Below, in pieces: positions 57,101 to 64,000 of a stretch of DNA of 64,000 nt. The notes under the pieces are model-generated. The model searched no databases, had not been told where the DNA came from, and saw only the letters and a program-made list of their open reading frames with translations. The DNA is from Syngnathus acus (taxonomy: Eukaryota > Chordata > Actinopteri > Syngnathiformes > Syngnathidae): NCBI RefSeq assembly GCF_901709675.1, contig NC_051102.1, forward strand, positions 5,615,412 to 5,679,411, written 5' to 3'. The position numbers and the translations under genes are program-made. Every line of letters begins with the position of its first letter. Position 1 is the stretch's first letter.

Positions 57101-57590
57101 CAAGATGTTCCACCCCCCATGGCTTCCCCTTCCCAGTTCAACTTGTTAAAGCAAGATGCAAAGGGACCATGAAAGCTCACCGCCACCGCTGCATGAAATA
57201 AATGAGGACAAACGGATTTCTTTCCAAGCTGCGGGAGGCGAGCGGACACAGCGCTTCTTTTATTTATGAAAGCCGTCAAGAGCAGATACACATATGATTC
57301 CTTTAACGGGGCAGGGTGTCGACAATTCCGGCCGGCCCAGGCTGATTTGCAATCCAAGTGGAAAGATTTGATGGTATTGAGTGATAACGGACAAGAGCTG
57401 GGATGGTGACGCTGAACAGGATTACCATGTGGAGCTGGGGGAGCTGATTGTATTAAAATGAGGAGACATGCGATTGGGTTGCGGTCGTGATGAGAAAGCA
57501 AAGCAAAAAAAGTATTTCTTTCCGGAGGGGGTCAACTTCCTCGCCTGAAGCTAAATTGAAAATACGCATCATGGTTTATTTGCTGTAGTT
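54114..57590. other. vav3 3' UTR and proximal vav3-ntng1 intergenic region
   Basis: A run of 19 C lies at 54169-54187. The vav3 AATAAA is at 54421-54426. Candidate regulatory islands that are GC-richer than the background lie at 55150-55500, 56030-56440 and 57150-57480. No coding exon is supported. Confidence 0.45.
54169..54187. repeat. Poly-C run (19 nt)
   Basis: A pure C run in the vav3 3' UTR, 56 bp after the stop codon. Confidence 0.9.
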
Positions 57591-58430
57591 GTTGTTGAAG
57601 ACGTGTATTCCAATTGGAGGTTAGGACCACGTCGTATTTACATGGCATCACATTGCTGTGTATTAAATTGCATCGCATCACATTGCGTCCCTTCTGCTCA
57701 ATGATAAAAAAAATATAGAAATAAATCCTCCCATTGTCTTACGGTATACCTTTAGCAAGCCAACAAAAGGCAGTTTAACTCATTTAAATCGCAAATCGCA
57801 TCGTATTATTCAGCATCATGCCGTATTACATTGCATCACATCCTAATATATTATGCATGATATCATTTTGCCATGTATCACATTGCATTGACAGTGATAC
57901 CATTCTGTTTTATGTCTACGGCTAAAATTACAGACAGAAACAAACATAACGCAAAAACTGTATCCCATTGTATTGTGTGATCATATTTTGAACCATTGTA
58001 AAGTATGGTATCAAATCGTATCGCAGACTATTGCATCATATCACATTGCATTAGAAATTTGGATGATTCACTTGCGAACACAAATGCTTTTTGCGTATTC
58101 TATTGTATTTGTGTTGTTGTGTAGCTTTTGGTATCGTATCACTTCGTGTTGAATCACCCCGAATGATATGGTCCCAAATTCCTTGAGCGTATAACATGGC
58201 AGCCCATCGCATTTTACACGGCGTCACGTTGGATTATATCGTAGCGTCACGTTCCGTTGTATTCTGTCATATCGTCTCTCCTCGTGTCGCATCTCATCGT
58301 ATTTGTAATGAATCGTTGTATAACCTTGTATTCCCTTTTTGCCTTCTATAGACATTGTATCATCAAACCGTTGTCATACATGGGATCACATGATATCATA
58401 TTGTCCTTTTCGCCATCATATTTGTTGTGG
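57591..58430. repeat. Degenerate satellite of ATCACATTGCATCGTATT-like units
   Basis: Words such as GCATCACATTGC, GCATCGTATT, GTATCACATTGCATT and CATATCACATTGCATT recur, at irregular spacing and with heavy decay, for about 840 bp. No perfect unit array remains, and the frames through it are meaningless. Confidence 0.6.
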
Positions 58431-61400
58431 GTGGTAGATATGATCCACAAGCTGTGTTAGAAAAACCTTGCTCTGCTTAACACCTTCTTTTGTAAAGATT
58501 CTTGCCGCCGCGTACAGCACGTAAAGACATGCTTGTACAAGGTGGGGGTCTTATATAATTTGCTCCGTAAAAGGCCAACCTCTTCATGTCTGATGCTGGT
58601 CTGGCAATACAAAGGCGACAAAGCCTCCATCTCGGTATGTCAGCTGTGATATGTTTGACCTTGCCGGAGCCAATGAATGGAAAGGTGTTTACACTTTGAA
58701 TTGGCTCTTTGTACCAACTATCGATTTGTGCTGTACACTCTTGCGTGTGTCGCAAGCCAGCTATCCGCCCACTAGTCCTCCTTACCATTCCTCAACTGAT
58801 TTGTTGCCAACTAAACACTACCGATATCATTTTTGCTTATGGAATTGGAAAAAAAAAAGAAATCAGAGGTTCTTATAAATGCTGCTGATTACATAAAGTA
58901 TCATCAATCGTGTCGGAAATCTGTAATCTATGACATTTGGATCTTGCAAAGACATCTGAAAAAATAAGCAGAGCATCTTTTCTGAGCATTGTTCTCAAAA
59001 GCTCTTCACGCCAGTTGCCATTCTCCGCGTATACTTTCACTTTTGTTTCCTTTCTTTCCTTGACAATGGCACGGTGACGGTGGGTCAAGGATGATTTATT
59101 CTTCATAGTCTCGCGTCGCGCTTGCTTGAGCTCGGCACCCGCCGCTTTGATTCCCCCAAATGCTTCACTGTAAACATCCCTGAGAGTCAGGAACGCCACC
59201 GAAGTTTGGGGGTGGCTTTTAATTTCGAGTTTAAAACACCGGGAAAGAAGTGAAGGCGCCGTGTTGCTGTTTTTAGCTGGCGCGACATTAATAATCAAAG
59301 AGTTTTAGAATAAAATGCGCAGCCTGGGAAATAGCGAGGCTCTTCGCGTATGCACGCCGATAATATTATTGTTTACATTGTTGACTGCCAGAAAAGTTTA
59401 CTCTCTCGCATTGCGACGCAGCGTTTGTGTTTTTGCAATGTTGACAGCACATTGCGCCTCCTTTGGAGGTCAGTCGACTTGCACGAGGCTCATATTTAAT
59501 GTCACGTTAACGCAAAAGCCTGGAGTATCATAAAAGACCGATTTCATTGCACTAACATGTCATAAATGTAATTGTCGGCCCTTAAAGGCCGCCGCAGTCG
59601 CTAAAGTGCCACTTCACGTTCCGCGGGGGCCATTTTATATCCAGAGAGGCCTCAAGCTAAACTGTTCAATCTCTAAAGAGTTTACAACGATGTCAGATAG
59701 ATGCAGTTTTATAGCATCCGCTTGACCGCAATCTCCCAAATTTGTCTTAAAATGTTTGACTCATTGCGGTGGATTTATTTATGCAAAAAAAGCTGAGTTT
59801 ATACATCTGCAGTCTTTGAACATTCAATTTCAAGTTGCAGCTACTTTTGTATTTTTATTTTCTGACTCAAATTAAAACAATGCAAATGACGCTCCGGTCT
59901 GAAGAAACATAAACGCTCCACTGAATTAATATCCGATCCTGCTTGGCTTTAAATGCCTTTATTTTATTTTTTTCTAAAATGGCTCCTCACAACTATTATT
60001 TTACAATTCCAAAAACAGCCGTTCTCTATTTTCTTCATCGACAGCGCAATTTAATGAAAGGCACTTACACTCGACTCAAACACAGTACGGTATTTCACGA
60101 CAAGCCCTCCGGAAGGAAATTAATCTCTCAAATAAAATTGGTCTCAGCACTCAATATGCCACCCAGTGGGATGCGACTTCATTTTTATTCATTGACCCTC
60201 CTTGAATTAAAGCTAATTTTCCCTCAGCGCGTCGCTGTCACAAAGGCTCCCGCGCAGCAGGATGCCAACTTTCCAGAAAATTCCCTCCCCATCTTCCATT
60301 TTGATTCAAGGATTATTCGGGATCCCAGGTGGAAGCTCACCACTGGTGGTTTTTCTTGGGTCACATTTATAAACGGAAAGGATTGTTTTGTTTTTTTAGG
60401 CCTGATTATCAGTGTTACTAATCAGCTTTTTGTGAATAAATTACCTTATTTGGGCTATTTTGTTACAAATAGCTTGAGTCCAACTTTATTTTTACAGGTT
60501 TTATTTTTGGAGTTTTTTTTTTGGACTCTCTTTTACTGTATTGACCATTCATTGTGTACAGAGGACTTTATTTTGGCTCTTGGGCCACCGTTTTTGTGGA
60601 TTTAATTCCATCTGTTTGTGCTGTTTTGGTAGGTTTCCATTTTCCCATCTTTGTTGTGATTCCCTTGGCTTGATAGGACTCTCAATCAGAGCTGGTTTTG
60701 AACAGCTTTTTGTAAACAGATAGAGGACTTTATTTGTCTCTTCTGTGACTGGTGTCGGCATGTGAGTCCATCTGTTTGTGCTGTTTGGCAAAAAGGGAGC
60801 ACTGATTAAACCGCTACGTTAGCTTTGGCAGCTAGCTACCAACAAAGTGCTGCATTGCGTGTGTTGTTTGATGTCAAATTGGGATGGGTCACAAAAATTA
60901 GTGTGGTTGACATAAATGTGAAAATAAAGCACACATGACTACACGCTCTCAATGTTCAACAACAAGACAAGACAGATTTTCCTTTTCCCCTTTGGTGAAA
61001 GTGTATTCTGTGAGAGTGTAAACAGTTTTTTTTGAAAGAGAACTGTTGTGTGCGCACATAAGCAAACAAACGATACAAGCAAACTCGTTACGCAGTCCAC
61101 GTCTGCCTGCCGCAATAGAAAACAAGCAACACATCTTGGCAAATTCATGAAAATATCTGTTTTTGTACAAAAATTAAATACACTTATTTTATGATACAAT
61201 TTCTTTACCCAGCCCCGACACAAATACGAAGCAAAATTGAACACATTATAGATTTTGTCGATGGCCTCCATAGTAGTACGTGTGCAGTGTTTGGCAAAAC
61301 AAGTCAGGGGCGGGGAAATAAATCACCAGTCACCAGAAGCACAGGAAGTAAAGGAGGAAAGGCAAAGGAGTGAGGAGACAAGAAAGGTACGGAAGCAAGT

Positions 61401-62834
61401 GAGGCAATATGTTTGAAGATGTCCCATCCACATATTCAGTTTCCATATATTACGCTCAACCCTCAGGATTTTCCCGTAAAGTGTAAATCACAACTCTTGA
61501 CATTACAGACGTCTAATAGCTTCTTCTAATTTACACCCGTCGTATAAATAATGCCGTGTGTGTAGCGGTGCCATTAATCGAAAACATACGCGAGCGTGAT
61601 GTTGTTTTGCGATGGAATACATGGAAATGCGAGTAGATGATGCAAGATGGATTTTGGAATCAGAAAGATCGATTGTAGACTTTTTGAGCCAAGATGGTTG
61701 GGTGCAAGTTTCCGTATCAGTGCTTAGTTTAGTTTTGCGTTTTGCTTTACACTGGTTGAAAACCAATATCATTCGTCACCAATATGACATCCATACATCT
61801 GTAAGATGTTTTTCAGAGACCATCTATCAATCCATAACCAGTGTGAAGTTTAAGATTCGCTGCCTTCAGCACTTTGTGCGAACTGCAAGCGTCACCGTCG
61901 TACTGACGTCACCACAAATGTAATTATGTAAATGCCAAGTTCTATTTGAAAGGCACAGGCGATTAAATGTTTGCTCTACTCGTACGCCTGTGATGTGAAT
62001 GTGGCAAGAAGCAGAAAGCAAAACCAGAGTGACATCATTGCATCATCAACGTGGAGCCCATATGTCACCCGTCCGGCCTGTGTGTGTGTAAAGGCCCGGT
62101 TGAGCTGCAAACTTGCCGGCGTCTGACGTAATATCTAAGGCGGAATGACGCCAGTGTGTAAAACCATTGCAGGAAGCCACGGCCAAAGTGTTAAGTTTAA
62201 CACATGACTGCCCACGGCCCCTTTAAGTCGAAAGCAATTATGGCCGTCCCGGACACCGGCGCCGACATTGAATTACCGTATCTGAATGCAAAGAGCATCA
62301 ATGTCGACATGAACGCTCCCTTCCGGACACAGCAATGTCTCGCTTGGCTCAGCTCTGTCTGGCTCTACTTTTCTGCCAATTTGCTGGGAATACAGTACGA
62401 CAGGGCCTTCCTTCTATTTACAAAACGACTAGAGTTGGCTGGCGGTTTGATAATCTTTGGAAATTGATATTTTGGCTGTGAAAAGGATATTAAACCTCTG
62501 TAACATCAAGATTTGCAGCTAACTGTGCGCTCAGGGAAAAAAATGAGGGTTGGCACTTTTTTATTCTTTATGATAATTCTAAGAAAATGTGTAGCTTTAT
62601 ACAGTTTGCAGGTAGTACTGACTTCTCTCTTTAAAAGAATCCACCAATCACGTCATTTTATAGTTGTTTCCTGTGTGAGATTACAAGACAGCAGTGATGT
62701 TTCATCAGTCCATCTAGCGTACTATTCCACGACGGCGTCCCGAGACGTACCGAAAAGTCACTAGGTTGCTGAGGTCCATACTGTCCAGAGGTCCGCTTGA
62801 TTGCGTGCATGTCCTTTTTAGGGCTTTTGGTTGC
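58431..62834. other. Distal vav3-ntng1 intergenic region and ntng1 3' UTR
   Basis: Candidate regulatory islands lie at about 59000-59330, 59560-59680, 60090-60330 and 62050-62440. A 60-70 bp decayed direct repeat with period 162 lies at 60560-60788. The ntng1 minus-strand AATAAA is probably 62560-62565 (plus TTTATT). No coding exon was supported. Confidence 0.45.
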
Positions 62835-63061
62835 TCAGCAAAGAGAAACAATCAGTAAGAGCGAGGCGACAACAAGACGGCGAGCGGCGAGATGGCGGCG
62901 GGTGGCCCGTCCTGACAGTTGGCCGTCGCACTCGCCGGGGCCTTGGCAGCGGGCCCTCTCGCACAGGACACCGGTGAAGCCCGGGGAGCAGTGGCAGCGC
63001 TGGTGGTGGTGGCACGTGCCACCGTTCTGGCAACGTAGCATAGCGTTGTCACACACGCGGG
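62835..63061 (-). CDS. ntng1: Netrin-G1, last coding exon with EGF repeat and GPI signal (partial)
   Basis: On the minus strand a TCCTCAG acceptor opens an exon at 63061 reading ARVCDNAMLRCQNGGTCHHH, a complete final laminin/EGF-type repeat (then CHCSPGFTGVLCERARC). It ends in a hydrophobic tail (LVVASLLLIVSLC) directly before TGA at 62837-62835. This matches the C-terminus of netrin-G1: EGF repeat, short linker, GPI-attachment signal. Netrin-Gs are GPI-anchored presynaptic adhesion proteins that bind NGL-1. All earlier exons (laminin N-terminal domain and upstream EGF modules) must lie above the acceptor, mostly or wholly beyond the window. NTNG1 and VAV3 are tail-to-tail at human 1p13.3, as here, which favours ntng1 over ntng2. 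Confidence 0.88.
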
Positions 63062-63799
63062 CTGAGGACACACACAAAAAAAATAGGGCGCGTCACTCGA
63101 GAATGTGTCGACAGGAGCATCCACGGGGGCATGAGCTGCCTCTTCTCGTCTTGTCCTGCGTCACCCGTACTCTTGAGGGAGGTCGGGACAAGGACTTTCA
63201 CGAGACATTTTTAGAGTGGCAACACAAAAGAGCAGCAAAGCACGGCAGCCATGAGGTGAAATTAATGAATCAAACAGCGTGTGTATTGTAAGTCAACCCG
63301 CTGTGTTCATATTTAGCGCCGGGAGGTGAAGAAGACACTCAACAAGCTCCCAAAACTGCCTTTTAATCAGAGGTAGGAAAAATACTCACACTGAGCTTAT
63401 GTAAAAAAAAAAAAAAAGGTAAAATTCCGTCACTTGTATACAGTCGCTATAATACCTTTTTAAAAATGTGAGAGTTTAACAAGTTGACATACCTGCTCAT
63501 ACTGATAATGAAAAAAATAATTCTTTAAGTGCTATTTCATTAGCTTTAGCTGGATTTTTATGCTATCAAACAACTTGTTTGCCAATGTTGTTTGACGTAC
63601 TTGAAAGAAGTTGGATTTGTGCATCACTTATTTAATCGGTATGTGGAGCCCATGGTGGTTTTTGGGACATTTGAATGGACATTCATACTCACCCGCCTTG
63701 TTATTTTTTCAATTACTTTGTGATGTTTCTGAACACGTTATATGCCGTTATATGCAAATAGTACTGTATGGTATCAGTGGCGAATATTTGGGGATTTCA
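63062..63799. other. ntng1 intron sequence
   Basis: This is intronic to ntng1 by position. No further EGF-coding exon with cysteine pattern and splice sites was found on the minus strand. Confidence 0.5.
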
Positions 63800-63836
63800 A
63801 TAAGGCACCTGGGACAACTACGGGGGTCCTCAGTAC

Positions 63837-63907
63837 CCGGAAGTAGTTGACGGTGAGCGGGAATTTCGCCGGGTCGTAACTATAACTGCCGCTGTTGTGT
63901 GTTTCAG
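63837..63907 (+). promoter_or_regulatory. Possible plus-strand start site and noncoding first exon
   Basis: An ETS/GABP-type ACCCGGAAGT (core 63837-63844) lies 60-70 bp before a near-perfect donor, CAG|GTGAGT, at 63908. Together they look like a housekeeping-type transcription start with a short 5' UTR exon. The downstream exons would be outside the window. It would be antisense within an ntng1 intron. Confidence 0.3.
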
Positions 63908-64000
63908 GTGAGTAAATCTGTTGAAATGTCAGAACTTGTAATACTGCTGGTAGTCTGAGCTAATTATTGATTGAGAATATGATACATACGGTTACGGTTG

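Noticed and set aside
59943-60605. 220-codon plus-strand open frame in the vav3-ntng1 spacer
   Set aside because: It begins at a non-ATG codon (first ATG at 59979), has AT-driven Phe/Leu/Ile-rich composition, runs into a decayed direct repeat, and resembles no family known to me. It is not credible as a fish gene without transcript support.
61612-61923. 103-codon plus-strand frame
   Set aside because: It has no homology that I recognise, no splice or promoter context, and composition near background.

Overview
This window is vertebrate nuclear DNA, almost certainly from a percomorph-type teleost. Exons are short and interrupted, splice sites are GT-AG, and introns are compact. There is a fish tRNA-derived SINE ending in an ATGG run, and long GATA and ATGG microsatellites. 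Every recognisable protein has a clear vertebrate orthologue. There are no operons, CRISPR arrays or prokaryotic features.

Layout. 1-13.35 kb is gene-poor: one unidentified minus-strand exon candidate (3321-3420), GC-richer homeodomain-motif blocks that look regulatory, a GATA/AAAT microsatellite, a pogo/Tigger-like MITE, and a LINE 3' fragment beside an ATGG array. 13.35-31.5 kb is a dense cluster: cdcp2(+), tceanc2(-), tmem59(+), lrrc42(-), yipf1(+), an intronless coiled-coil gene(+) that I do not recognise, and ndc1(+). Human orthologues of the named genes lie together at 1p32.3. Then come dcaf8(-) (33.1-36.2 kb; human 1q23), a complete 27-exon vav3(+) in only 16 kb (38.2-54.1 kb; human 1p13.3), an 8.7 kb intergenic region, and the GPI-signal-bearing last exon of ntng1(-) at 62.8-63.06 kb (human 1p13.3, tail-to-tail with VAV3 as here).

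Exon-by-exon reconstruction gave in-frame proteins: cdcp2 533 aa, tceanc2 207 aa, tmem59 315 aa, lrrc42 382 aa, yipf1 298 aa, ndc1 666 aa, dcaf8 609 aa, vav3 844 aa. Most genes sit in divergent pairs (tceanc2/tmem59, lrrc42/yipf1, dcaf8/vav3) alternating with convergent pairs (cdcp2/tceanc2, tmem59/lrrc42, ndc1/dcaf8, vav3/ntng1). The tceanc2/tmem59 divergent promoter carries two TCTCGCGAG elements.

The genes do not form one pathway. Their products are a membrane CUB protein, a TFIIS-N-like factor, a Golgi/endosome membrane protein linked to autophagy, an LRR protein, a Golgi Yip-family protein, a nuclear-pore membrane nucleoporin, a CUL4-DDB1 substrate receptor, a Rho-family GEF and a GPI-anchored netrin. 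Points worth a second look are two GC-AG introns in neighbouring genes, three exact CTCF-consensus sites, the unidentified coiled-coil gene, a CpG-rich block inside vav3 intron 14, a possible new plus-strand first exon near 63.8 kb, and several decayed tandem duplications. I found no convincing new multi-gene system; this is mostly an ordinary conserved fish locus.
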